Source: Deltaproteobacteria bacterium | GTDB taxonomy: Bacteria; Desulfobacterota_D; UBA1144; Nemesobacterales; CSP1-2 | Reading direction: 5' to 3' | Length of the DNA stretch: 36,751 nucleotides | Assembly: GCA_016187835.1 (NCBI GenBank) | Contig: JACPIY010000023.1 | Coordinates: forward strand, 1-36,751 | Position numbers and translations under genes: made by a program | Shown here: positions 25,867-34,632 of the stretch, piece after piece | Layout of the letters: every line of letters starts with the position of its first letter | Position numbering within the stretch: position 1 is the first letter of the stretch | The notes under the pieces: model-generated | What the model was told of the DNA's origin: nothing | Database searches by the model: none | Seen by the model: the letters and a program-made list of their open reading frames with translations, nothing else

Positions 25867-25886
25867 GCGGGATTTTCTAATCCCGC
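25867..25886. repeat. Palindrome, second of a linked pair
   Basis: GCGGGATT-TTCT-AATCCCGC, perfect 8-nt arms. A longer open frame upstream of the FAD gene start runs through this element and is not considered coding. Confidence 0.65.
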
Positions 25887-25990
25887 TAATTTTAATTAGT
25901 TCCCTTCTCTTGAAAACTTTTAGCCAACTCAAGTTATTAGGCATAGTGAGGTTTTCACTACGCAGTTATACTGAATTAAGTCAACAAACT

Positions 25991-28888
25991 ATGCCTAATG
26001 ATTATTTGTATCGAGACCTCGAAGCTTTTCTCAAAACACAAATAAGCGGGGAGGTTCGCTTTGATACTTTCAGTCGGATTCTTTACAGCACCGACGCCAG
26101 TAATTATCAGATCGAGCCCATTGGTGTGGTTATTCCTCGCATAGTCGAAGATGTATTACGAACCGTAGAAACTGCAGCGCAGTACGGTGTTGCCATTCTT
26201 CCTCGCGGCGGAGGAACAAGCCTTGCCGGTCAAGCTGTAGGTCATGCTTTGGTAATTGATTTTTCTAAATACTTGAACCAAGTTCTGGAATTAAATCTAG
26301 AGGCTCACACAGTTCGAGTTCAACCCGGTATCTACCTGGAACAACTGAATCGCTATCTGAACCCCCACAACTTGATGTTTGGTCCCGACCCGGCTACTGC
26401 CAGAGTGGCAACTGTTGGCGGTGTGATAGGAAACAACGCCACCGGTACGCACTCAATCCTATACGGAATGGCAGGTGATAATCTAAAAGCCGCTCAGGTT
26501 GTCCTTTCAGATAGCAGCTCGATTGAGCTCAGTACCATAGATGAAGCCGACTTTTCCAAGAAAGCTGGTTCAGATTCCGCCGAAGGGAGGCTCTATAAAA
26601 ATCTTCATGAATTGCGTAACTGCTATGCCGAAGCCATTCGTAGAGATTTCCCCAAGAACTGGCGGCGGGCTTCCGGCTATAGCTTGCCATACCTTCTCAA
26701 TAGTCCGTTTAATCCGGCGCAAGTTCTGGCAAGTTCTGAGGGTACGCTGGCAGTGGCAACGGAGTTCACACTTAATTTGGTGCCCCGGCCCTCTCACACC
26801 GGACTGGTTCTTCTCCAGTTTGATGATTTAGTTTCCGCCATGGAAACGGTGCCGATAATTCTAGAACGAAACCCCTCAGCGGTGGAATTAATTGATAGAA
26901 TGCTAATCAATCTTACAAGAGAACATCACGGCTATGCTCCAATGCTCTCATTCGTAGAAGGAAACCCTGCGGCTATTTTAGCCGTTGAATTTTACGGAGA
27001 AATTGAAAAAGAAGTGGAACAAAAGACCCGTGATCTGGTTGTTTATCTCAGTGTACGACAAATCCGATGTTCTACATCCTATGCTCTTTCGCCAGAGTCT
27101 CAGGCGAATGTCTGGGGAGTGCGGAGAGCCGGATTGGGTCTGCTTATGAGCAAGCGTGATGATTACAAACCCATTCCCTGCATTGAGGATGTTTCTGTTC
27201 CGGTGGGCAATCTTTCAAAGTATGTGCGGGATATATTGGATGTAATTAAGCGACTCGGCACTCAGGCCGCTTTTTACGGTCATGCCAGCGCTGGCTGCCT
27301 TCACATTCGACCTCTTGTTAATATGAAGACGGCCCAGGGTGTGACACTTATGCAGGAGCTAACAGAGGAGTCTTTCAAGCTGGCTATAGACTATGGCGGT
27401 GTAATGAGCGGAGAGCATGGAGACGGTTTACAACGCAGTTATATGAATGAAAAGCTCTTTGGCCCTACCCTTTACCAGGCCATGCGTGAGTTGAAATCGG
27501 CCTTTGATCCGAATGGAAGACTTAATCCTGGTAAAGTCGTAGATGCACCTGCACCTGATCAAAACCTACGTTACAACACAAACTACAAACCAATAGAAAT
27601 TACTACATATTTAGATTGGTCAGCAGACAGGGGATTTGCACAAGCGGTGGAAATGTGCAATGGTCAAGGCCTATGCCGAAAACTCGGCGAAGGCATCATG
27701 TGTCCTTCATATATAGCAACCCACGACGAAATGGACACAACCAGGGCCCGAGCCAATGCGCTTCGTGCAGTTCTTTCAGGGAGGTTGCCCAAAGAAGCAT
27801 TAACAAGTGATGAAATGTATAAGGTATATGACCTTTGTCTTGCGTGTAAAGGCTGTAAAAGAGAATGTCCTTCCAGCGTTGACGTAGCTAAGATGAAGAT
27901 AGAGTTTTTGGCTCATTATCACGCAGCTCACGGAATAACTATGCGCGATCGGATGTTCGGCTTTATTCACGAGATTAGCCGTATCTCCTCTACTGTTGCA
28001 CCTTTTGCCAACTTCTTGCTCGATAACACAGTATCACGCTGGTTTCTGGGCAAGATGAGAATTCATCCAAACCGCTCTTTACCTAGTTTTGCTCACAAAA
28101 CTTTCACCGACTGGTTTTACAATCGCCAACCAACCAATCGCAAAACTCTAAGTGATAAAAAAGTGGTTTATTTCCATGACACATGGACAACCTTTTATTA
28201 TCCTGAAGTCGGGCAAGCCGCCGTGAAGTTGCTTGAGACAGCCGGATTTGAAGTAATATTAGTCTCCAATCGTGTGTGCTGCGGTCGTCCGATGCTTAGT
28301 AAAGGAATAGCAGATTCTGCCCGTTCTCGTGCCATTAGAAACGTAACTTTACTTGCACAGTATGCTCGCCGTGGGATACCGGTTATTGGAACTGAGCCAA
28401 GTTGTATTCTAGCTTTTCGCGATGAATATCAAGACCTTTTGCCGGGTAATGCCGATGCCAAAATTGTAGCCGAGAACTCATTTTTATTAGAAGAGTTTCT
28501 TCTCAAGTTGCAGAAAACAGGGAAACTAAACATCGCTTGGCAATCTTTTGGTACTCAAGTTCTTTTCCACGGTCACTGCCATCAAAGAGTTATTGTTGGG
28601 AATGAACCTTCTGTCGAAATTCTTCGTCTATCAGGCTGTTTCGTTAAAGAGAGTGGCGCCGGCTGTTGTGGGATGGCGGGGAGTTTTGGATATGAAGCGG
28701 AGCATTATGAAATCTCAAAGGCTATTGGTGAGGATCGTCTTTTCCCTTCGGTAAGGCAAGCATCACCGGAAACAGTAATTGCTGTATCAGGGGTTTCCTG
28801 TCGTCAACAGATCGAGCACTTCACAGGCAGACGAACAAAGCACATAGCTGAAGTGCTTGCGGGTCAAATTAGTGAGGATGTCCAGTAA
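25991..28888 (+). CDS. FAD-binding and Fe-S oxidoreductase, GlcD plus CCG-domain fusion
   Basis: The 965-aa protein fuses a flavin dehydrogenase to an iron-sulfur/CCG subunit, like D-lactate or D-2-hydroxyacid dehydrogenases. The PCMH-type FAD domain has PRGGGTSLAG (71-80) and TVGGVIGNNATGTHS (~136-150). The substrate domain has HASAGCLHIRP and SGEHGDG. Two 4Fe-4S sites follow: one with Cys556 (MCNGQGLCR, MCPSY) and one with Cys616/619/622/626 (CLACKGCKRECP). CCG motifs are at 763-764 (VCCGRP) and 892-893 (AGCCGMAG). The likely electron acceptor is quinone. The ATG at 25991 is preferred over in-frame starts inside palindromes upstream. The exact substrate cannot be read from the sequence. Confidence 0.88.
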   Translation: MPNDYLYRDLEAFLKTQISGEVRFDTFSRILYSTDASNYQIEPIGVVIPRIVEDVLRTVETAAQYGVAILPRGGGTSLAGQAVGHALVIDFSKYLNQVLELNLEAHTVRVQPGIYLEQLNRYLNPHNLMFGPDPATARVATVGGVIGNNATGTHSILYGMAGDNLKAAQVVLSDSSSIELSTIDEADFSKKAGSDSAEGRLYKNLHELRNCYAEAIRRDFPKNWRRASGYSLPYLLNSPFNPAQVLASSEGTLAVATEFTLNLVPRPSHTGLVLLQFDDLVSAMETVPIILERNPSAVELIDRMLINLTREHHGYAPMLSFVEGNPAAILAVEFYGEIEKEVEQKTRDLVVYLSVRQIRCSTSYALSPESQANVWGVRRAGLGLLMSKRDDYKPIPCIEDVSVPVGNLSKYVRDILDVIKRLGTQAAFYGHASAGCLHIRPLVNMKTAQGVTLMQELTEESFKLAIDYGGVMSGEHGDGLQRSYMNEKLFGPTLYQAMRELKSAFDPNGRLNPGKVVDAPAPDQNLRYNTNYKPIEITTYLDWSADRGFAQAVEMCNGQGLCRKLGEGIMCPSYIATHDEMDTTRARANALRAVLSGRLPKEALTSDEMYKVYDLCLACKGCKRECPSSVDVAKMKIEFLAHYHAAHGITMRDRMFGFIHEISRISSTVAPFANFLLDNTVSRWFLGKMRIHPNRSLPSFAHKTFTDWFYNRQPTNRKTLSDKKVVYFHDTWTTFYYPEVGQAAVKLLETAGFEVILVSNRVCCGRPMLSKGIADSARSRAIRNVTLLAQYARRGIPVIGTEPSCILAFRDEYQDLLPGNADAKIVAENSFLLEEFLLKLQKTGKLNIAWQSFGTQVLFHGHCHQRVIVGNEPSVEILRLSGCFVKESGAGCCGMAGSFGYEAEHYEISKAIGEDRLFPSVRQASPETVIAVSGVSCRQQIEHFTGRRTKHIAEVLAGQISEDVQ

Positions 28889-28943
28889 AATAACAAAGCT
28901 ATTAACTTATAAATGTTGCACAGCTTCAACCCTTTTATTACAG

Positions 28944-29019
28944 AACAGATAAGAATGTCTGTTTTATAAATATTGAGATAACAAAAATCATAACTAGGTG
29001 GGTCAGACATTCCTGTCTG
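28944..29019. repeat. Two small hairpins after the FAD/Fe-S gene
   Basis: AACAGA/TCTGTT at 28944-28963, and CAGACA-TTCC-TGTCTG at 29004-29019. The second shares the ACAGGAATGT core of the 25818 element in reverse. Confidence 0.5.
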
Positions 29020-29045
29020 CCTTATGAAATTTATTTCTTAAAGCG

Positions 29046-29236
29046 ATATTACTGGAACGAAATTAAAACCCAACTGAGTAAAAGAGCCGGCGAAGGAGCA
29101 GATTTAGATTACTAAAATCGGTCTATTTAAGGGTAGAAAATTTTCTTGTCTTGACATATCTATTCTGAATATTCTAGAATGGAACTAAGACCCAAGCGAG
29201 TAAAAGAGTTCCCAAAGGTGCAATTTTAGTCTACAA
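29046..29236 (+). repeat. Two imperfect direct repeats in a gene-free gap
   Basis: Copies at about 29046-29115 and 29167-29236 share GGAAC, ACCCAA, GAGTAAAAGAG, AAGG-GCA and a TTTAG-TAC ending, with a few gaps. The surrounding gap 28889-29360 contains only these and the small hairpins. No open frame or known RNA motif is seen. Confidence 0.5.
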
Positions 29237-29832
29237 ATTAATGTTTCTATCCTAATGGAAAAAGTCTTTTCTATCGCTTCTTCCCACACCAAGAGAGATA
29301 AATATTAATAAAGCGGATGTGAGAAAGCGGGTCTAAAAAAAGCTCAGGAGACTGGGTAGAATGCAATGTCAGAGTTGTGGGTTTGAAAATCCGGAGGGGA
29401 TGAATTTTTGTGGCAAGTGCGCCAGCCCACTCAGTCTTCGCTGCCTGCAGTGCGGCTTTGAAAATCTACACGGGTTTGCTTTCTGCGGCAAGTGTGCTGC
29501 TCCTCTAATAGGGCAAACTCTGGTTCCCAAACCCATTCAGACAGATAGGCAGTTGGATAAGCAAGAAGATAAAATTGCGCCCGAGGCCGAGCGCCGCCAG
29601 TTAACGGTAATGTTTTGTGATTTGGTGGGCTCGACAGATCTCTTAGAGCAACTCGATCCCGAAGAGCTTCGAGATGTAGTGCGTGCCTATCAAGAGGTCT
29701 GTGCAAAAGTAATTGACCGCTTTGAGGGATATATTGCACAGTATCTGGGCGACGGTTTGCTGGTCTACTTTGGTTATCCCATTGCTCACGAAGACGATGC
29801 CCAGAGGGCGGTGAGAGCTGGGCTGGAAATTG

Positions 29833-29858
29833 TAGGGGCAGTTCATGAACTGCCCCTA
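29833..29858. repeat. Perfect 26-nt palindrome inside the cyclase domain
   Basis: TAGGGGCAGTTCA followed directly by its reverse complement. It is read in frame as part of VGAVHELPLIK between two conserved cyclase segments, so the reading frame is not broken. Confidence 0.8.
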
Positions 29859-30488
29859 ATAAAAAGGCGATTACAGCAACCTCTACAGGTTCGCGTAGGG
29901 ATTCACACAGGTCTTGTAGTAGTGGGAGAGATGGGAGGAGGAGAAAAGCGCGAACGGCTTGCCTTAGGCGATACGCTAAACATTGCTTCTCGGGTACAGA
30001 ACCTAGCCAAACCAAACACGGTGGTGATCAGCTCCGCCACCTATTGGCTTGTAGAGGGATTGTTCGAATGCCGTGATCTCGGTCTGCACACATTGAAGGG
30101 AGTTTCGACTCCGTTAGAAGTATATCGGGTTCTTCTGGAGAGTGATGTCTGGAGCCGATTCGAGGTTGCGGTCGGTAAAGGTTTAACACCACTGGTAGGA
30201 AAAGAACAGGAGGTAGGGCTTTTGCTGGAGCGCTGGGATCAGGTCAAGGAAGGGATGGGACAGGTAGTATTGATTCGCGGGGAGGCTGGCATAGGCAAAT
30301 CGCGCCTTGTACAGGTGATGAAAGAGCAAGTAGCTGGAGAGACACATACGAGGATAGAGAGCCGCTGTTCACCCTATTATCAGAACAGTTCCCTATATCC
30401 GGTGATTGATCATTTGCAGCGGCTGCTGTTTAGGAAGGAAGATTCTCTCGAAGAGAAGCTGGAAAAGCTTGAGAGAGCACTGGTAAAT

Positions 30489-30545
30489 GTAGGGGCAGAC
30501 CCCCGTGTCTGCCCTAAAGAGGGCGAACACATAGGTTCGCCCCTT
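30489..30545. repeat. Composite 57-nt double palindrome inside the ATPase domain
   Basis: GTAGGGGCAGAC/GTCTGCCCTA (one base mismatch) is followed by GGGCGAAC/GTTCGCCC. At 57 nt it equals 19 codons and is read as VGADPRVCPKEGEHIGSP, in frame. This peptide does not fit the flanking ATPase alignment, which suggests insertion. Confidence 0.75.
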
Positions 30546-31520
30546 CAGGAGATGGTGCCTCTTTTTGCCTCTCTGCTATCTCTACCGCTTCTTGACCGCT
30601 ACCCACCTCTCAATCTAACTCCCCAGAGGCAGAAACAGAAGACTCTTGAGGCTTTGCTGGTTTTGCTGCTTAAAGGAGGCGGAGAAGCAGCCGGTACTGC
30701 GTATAGTGGAAGACCTGCACTGGGGGTGGATTCCTCAACTCTTGAATACCTAAGTCTTCTTATGGAGCAGGTGCCTACGGCCCGTATCTTCACTCTGCTT
30801 ACCTTTCGTCCGGATTTTAGCCCACCTTGGACTGGCCGTGCGCACCTGACCCAGATCACGCTTAATCGCTTAACTCGAAAACAAGTAGAGGTGATGGTGG
30901 GCAGGATAACGGGAGGTAAATCTCTTCCGAATGAGGTGGTACAGCAGGTTGTGACTAAAACCGATGGGATACCACTTTTTGTATAAGAGTTAACTAAAAT
31001 GGTTTTGGAGTCAGGATTGCTAAGAGAGCAAGAGGGTCACTTTGGGCTTACGGGTCCGTTACCCCCGCTTGCTCTTGCTCAAAGGCTATCTCACCCCTAT
31101 AGCACATGGGTTTCGCCCTGCGCTCTGTTGTTGTAGTCCATCAGTTCCGCTTCGAGAGGCAAGCAGTTCAGGAGTGGGCAGAGAAGTTGATTGCGCTCTC
31201 TAACGAGCAAGGATTTGCGTACTGGTTGGCATGGGGAACTATCTTGAGGGGTTGGGCAATTGCAAAGCAGGGAGGAGGGGAGGAGGAAATCGCTCAGATA
31301 CGCCAGGGCTTGGCCGCCCACCGGGCCACGGAGGCAGAACTGGCGCAGCCGTATTTTCTTGCCCTGCTGGCAGAGGCGTATGGAGGAATAGGAAAAGCCG
31401 AAGAGGGGCTTACTGTGTGGCCGAGGCACTGGATGTAGTGAACAAAAATGGGGAGCGTTTCTTTCTACGAAGCGGAGTTGTATCGGCTCAAGGGGGAGTT
31501 ACTGCTGAGACAGGGTACAG

Positions 31521-31548
31521 GTAGTGGCGGTTCGCGAACCGCCACTAC
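31521..31548. repeat. Perfect 28-nt palindrome in the TPR remnant
   Basis: GTAGTGGCGGTTCG followed directly by its reverse complement, read as SGGSRTATT in the TPR remnant. Confidence 0.8.
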
Positions 31549-31820
31549 GGAGGAGGCTGAAGCCTGTTTTTGCCAGGCTATTGAGATTGCCAATCCCCAG
31601 AGTGCAAAGTCTTTGGAGCTGCGGGCGGTGATGAGCTTGAGTCGTCTCTTGCAGAAACAGGGCAAGAGAGAAGAAGCCCGAAATATGCTGGCAGAGACTT
31701 ACGGCTGGTTTACAGAGGGATTTGAGACTAAGGACTTAAAAGAGGCGAAGACACTGCTTGAGGAGTTATCGAGGGATTAGACACGAATATGAACGCGGAT
31801 TTACATGAATAAAGTGATAC

Positions 31821-31898
31821 AGGATACAGGATGCACTATGCATGATCCATGAAATTTTACGTGTACCTTGTATTTCCCTATCTTGCATCCTGCATCCT
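31821..31898. repeat. Inverted repeat of CAGGATGCA type
   Basis: AGGATACAGGATGCA (31821-31835) pairs with TGCATCCTGCATCCT (31884-31898), 14 of 15 positions, 48 bases apart. It lies in the gap between the cyclase and mazE remnants. Confidence 0.6.
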
Positions 31899-31959
31899 TC
31901 TTATTTCCCAATGGTTGCTTGTACTTTTTATCACATTATCAATATTATACGTGTTGAAC

Positions 31960-32211
31960 ATGTGTAAAGGAGGGTTTATATGTAGAAAAAAACTGATTAT
32001 TACTATAGACGAAAAAGTTTACGAAGGATTATATCGAGTTATTGGTCATAGAAATATCAGTCAATTTATAGAGTCTTTGGTTAGACCTCACGTTGTATCT
32101 CAAGATTTAGAAGCTGCTTACAGGGAAATGGCGCAGGACGAAGCCCGTGGAGCTGAGGCGTAGGAATGGTCGGAAGCTACGATTGGAGATGTTAGCGATG
32201 AACCGCGGTGA
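31960..32211 (+). pseudogene. mazE: MazE-type antitoxin remnant
   Basis: The frame KKLIITIDEKVYEGLYRVIG...SQFIESLVRP is a ribbon-helix-helix antitoxin of mazEF modules. Two lesions are visible. An AAAGGAGGG site is followed by ATG at 31980, but one extra T (31983) puts it out of frame with AGA-AAA-AAA-CTG; without that T the start would be normal. A TAG at 32161-32163 then cuts the protein after DEARGAEA. The frame continues EWSEATIGDVSDEPR to a TGA at 32211, the usual toxin-binding tail. Translation from ATG 31960 could still give a DNA-binding fragment without the neutralising tail. Confidence 0.7.
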
Positions 32212-32251
32212 GGTGTGGTGGGTAAACTTTGAGTCAGATGCCGGCTTTTAG
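32198..32251 (+). pseudogene. mazF: MazF toxin remnant, first 17 codons
   Basis: ATG at 32198 overlaps the original mazE end by 14 bases, as in intact modules. It encodes MNRGEVWWVNFESDAGF, the conserved first strand of MazF/PemK endoribonucleases, then TAG at 32249. The rest (~95 codons) is not found before the SDR gene at 32356. The toxin is dead. Confidence 0.75.
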
Positions 32252-32355
32252 GCAACTTTAGTAATAGGGGGCAATATAAATATGGATGGAAAAAGCACCT
32301 TAGCGAATTATCAGATGCGATTTGTAGCCGCGAGGCGGTTCAGGAGGGAAATAAG

Positions 32356-33144
32356 ATGCCCTTAGAAGAGAATAAAGTTACTGTTGTAATAGGAGCGAGC
32401 AGAGGGATTGGCCGCTGCTCTGCCCTTGGCCTGGCCCAGGCAGGCGCTGATGTGGTGGTAGCTGCCCGCACTGAGCCTGACATAAAGTCGCTGGCCAAAG
32501 AGATTGAGGATATGGGGCGAAGGTCTTTGGCTGTGAAAGTCGACGTTAAGCAAAAAGCGAATATTGAGAATCTGGTGCAGCAGACCGTGGATAGGTTTGG
32601 CAAGATAGACATTTTGGTTTACTCCTCAGGTGTGCTCTATTTGGAAAGGACGCTGGCCGAATCCAAAGATGAGAACTTTGAGGAGATGATGGCTGTGAAT
32701 GTCAGGGGGCCCTACTGGGCTATGCGGGAGGTTCTTAACTTGGGGGGAATGTTAGAGCGCAAAAGTGGCCGCATTATTGTCATTGCCTCTGACTCAGCTA
32801 AGAGGGGCGAAGCCGGTTTAGCCGTGTACGATGCCTCAAAACATGCCGTGTTAGGCTTGGTGCGCGGTCTGGCCATGGAGGTAGGGGCGATGGGAATCAT
32901 CGTTAATGCGGTGTGTCCGGGATTCGTGTGGACAAAGATGGCGCAAGACGTGGCCCCTCAATTAGCTGAGATATATGGAATTCCGACTGAGGGGATGGAT
33001 GAATTTCTTAGGAGCATCGATCCGCTCAAGCGGATTGCCACACCCGAGGAGGTGGCCGATGTGGTGGTTTTCCTTGCCATGACTCCTGGCGGTGGGGCCA
33101 TGACCGGACAAGGGCTCTGTATGGCTACCACGATATTGTCTTAA
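32356..33144 (+). CDS. Short-chain dehydrogenase/reductase (SDR, FabG-like)
   Basis: The 262-aa classical SDR has the cofactor loop GASRGIG (13-19), a VDV acidic turn after strand 3 (~62-64), the catalytic Ser in VIASDSAK (~145-147), and Tyr158/Lys162 (YDASK). PGFVWTKM and a terminal GGGAMTGQGL follow. The R38 after VVAA suggests NADP(H). AGGAGGG precedes the start. Substrate is not predictable. It is the only intact gene in a decayed stretch: mazF relic upstream, aldehyde dehydrogenase relic downstream. An old SDR-aldehyde dehydrogenase catabolic pair is a reasonable guess. Confidence 0.85.
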   Translation: MPLEENKVTVVIGASRGIGRCSALGLAQAGADVVVAARTEPDIKSLAKEIEDMGRRSLAVKVDVKQKANIENLVQQTVDRFGKIDILVYSSGVLYLERTLAESKDENFEEMMAVNVRGPYWAMREVLNLGGMLERKSGRIIVIASDSAKRGEAGLAVYDASKHAVLGLVRGLAMEVGAMGIIVNAVCPGFVWTKMAQDVAPQLAEIYGIPTEGMDEFLRSIDPLKRIATPEEVADVVVFLAMTPGGGAMTGQGLCMATTILS

Positions 33145-33282
33145 GGTAATTGACTAGCGCTAAAAACATCAATATTTTCAAAGCATTAGATTTTTCAGAG
33201 GCGCCCTCAAACCGCCTTTTTGGTCTTCGCGCCAGGGATAGAGACTCTGTAACTATTTGATTTATATAGGTCGGTTACATAA

Positions 33283-33477
33283 TATAGAATAAAGAAAGCA
33301 TACATAGCAGCAAAGAAGCTCAAGGCTGGGACACTTTGGATTAACACTTATCATGCTTTTGATGTGGGTTCACCTTGGGGTGGATATAAGATGAGCGGAT
33401 TCGGAAGGGAGTTGGGAATGCAGGCTCTAGACCTCTATACCCAGGTAAAAAGTGTATTTGTGGACCTGAATATGTAG
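33283..33477 (+). pseudogene. C-terminal remnant of an aldehyde dehydrogenase
   Basis: After a TAA at 33280 the frame reads AAKKLKAGTLWINTYHAFDV, SPWGGYKMSGFGRELGMQAL and DLYTQVKSVFVDL, then TAG at 33475. This is the last ~60 residues of NAD(P)-dependent aldehyde dehydrogenases. The catalytic Cys and Glu and ~420 upstream residues are missing. No start codon or ribosome site is present. Confidence 0.85.
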
Positions 33478-33843
33478 ATCAGGACTTAACCAGTTGATAG
33501 CATTATAAATAGAAACAGTCAGAGGTACTAACATCTTTAAAGTAGGTGACAGCTATGAACTAAGGATTACATTATCCATCACTTATAAGTTCTTGGAAGT
33601 AAGTTTTTTAGGGGAACAAAAAGTGTTTTCGTACAATATGCCTTACAACAGCATTGGGAGATTCCACGAAAACATTATGTCCAAGTACTAGAGAGTCCAG
33701 TAGGTAGAATTATCAATAATGTTTCATAGCTGTTAGAGTTTGAACAAAGATTTGTCTTTAATCTGACCAGAGTAGATTTTTCTTTCCCTAAAGTTCCGTT
33801 ATATTAATTCAGGAGAAATAGTTATTTCCTTAGAAAACATACT
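33478..33843. other. 366 bases without a recognisable gene
   Basis: This stretch holds only short frames in all directions. One of them (near 33640-33728, HWEIPRKHYVQVLESP) vaguely recalls a transposase but is too short to name. AT-rich, likely decayed sequence. Confidence 0.5.
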
Positions 33844-34620
33844 ATGAGTTTCCATCCAAAAACTATCTCAATAATACCAATCATCGGAATTCCTGAAATA
33901 AAGCCCGGTGATGACCTTGTAAGGTTAGTAACCGAAGCTGCATTTAAACAAGACATCTCAATTACTAATGGAGACCTAGTTGTCTTTGCTCAAAAGATAA
34001 TTTCAAAAGCGGAGGGTAGGGTAGTTAAGCTGAGTGATGTATCTCCTTCTCCCTTTGCAGTTCAAATAGCCAGCGAACTGAACAAAGACCCGCAGTTCGT
34101 AGAAGTAATACTCGGTGAAACGAAAAGAATAGTAAAGATGGACAGAAAGTTGGATAGGGGAATGTTAATTGTGGAATCAAAACAAGGGATTATCTGTGCC
34201 AATGCTGGGATTGACGCATCAAACGTTTCGGGTGGGGAAATGGTAACCCTTCTTCCAATTGATCCTGACGAATCGGCCAAAAAACTAGCTGAAGGATTTA
34301 AGGAGAAATTGGGAGTAGAGGTCCTGGTCATAATCACGGATACCGTAGGAAGACCTTGGCGTGAGGGGCTTACAGAAATTGCCATAGGATGTTGGGGAAT
34401 GAAACCGCTTAAAGATTATAGGGGACATTCGGATTCAAAGGGTTATAAGTTAAGTGCAACTCTCCTTGCCGTAGCCGATGAGATTGCAGGAGCGGCAGGA
34501 CTGGTTATGGGGAAAAACGATTCCGTTCCCGTAGTTATTGTAAGAGGCTATACATACGAACCGGGAGGCGTGGGTGCTAGGGAACTCATAAGAAAACCGG
34601 AGGACGACCTGTTTCGTTGA
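33844..34620 (+). CDS. cofE: Coenzyme F420:L-glutamate ligase
   Basis: The 258-aa enzyme adds glutamates to F420-0 using GTP. It has GDLVVFAQKIISKAEGR (~43-59), NAGIDASNV (~120-128), IITDTVGRPWREGLTEIAIG (~161-180) and DEIAGAAGLVMGK, in the order of archaeal CofE and the N-terminal half of FbiB. It is a stand-alone CofE without the nitroreductase-like domain. AGGAG lies ~33 bases upstream, too far to be its ribosome site. It is 8 kb from cofGH in the same orientation. CofC/CofD were not seen in the window. Confidence 0.95.
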   Translation: MSFHPKTISIIPIIGIPEIKPGDDLVRLVTEAAFKQDISITNGDLVVFAQKIISKAEGRVVKLSDVSPSPFAVQIASELNKDPQFVEVILGETKRIVKMDRKLDRGMLIVESKQGIICANAGIDASNVSGGEMVTLLPIDPDESAKKLAEGFKEKLGVEVLVIITDTVGRPWREGLTEIAIGCWGMKPLKDYRGHSDSKGYKLSATLLAVADEIAGAAGLVMGKNDSVPVVIVRGYTYEPGGVGARELIRKPEDDLFR

Positions 34621-34632
34621 ATGAGAATATTT

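Larger units (their letters stand above)
29361..31780 (+). pseudogene. Decayed adenylate/guanylate cyclase - AAA ATPase - TPR protein
   Basis: The gene starts with two zinc ribbons (Cys3/6/17/20 and 28/31/42/45). A class III cyclase domain follows (VMFCDLVGSTDL, YLGDGLLVYFG, VRVGIHTG), then an ATPase with Walker A GEAGIGKSR (~306-315). Decay is extensive. At 30673-30723 the Walker B region (VEDLHW) is only readable in a shifted frame, bracketed by an extra base and two extra bases. A TAA at 30984 interrupts LFV-ELTKM. At 31068-31079 a large deletion joins PPLA to ALAQRLSHPYS at a CTTGCT duplication. More frameshifts near 31105 and 31425 split the TPR part (VQEWAEKLIALS, FYEAELYRLKGELLL). Three palindromes lie inside. 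The first 541 codons remain open. Confidence 0.88.

Noticed and set aside
25829-25990. Extended N-terminus of the FAD/Fe-S protein
   Set aside because: The extra frame runs through two palindromes and lacks homology; MPNDYLYRDL at 25991 fits the family start.
33640-33730. Transposase fragment (HWEIPRKHYVQVLESP)
   Set aside because: Too short and too weak to name; no inverted repeats or other transposase parts nearby.
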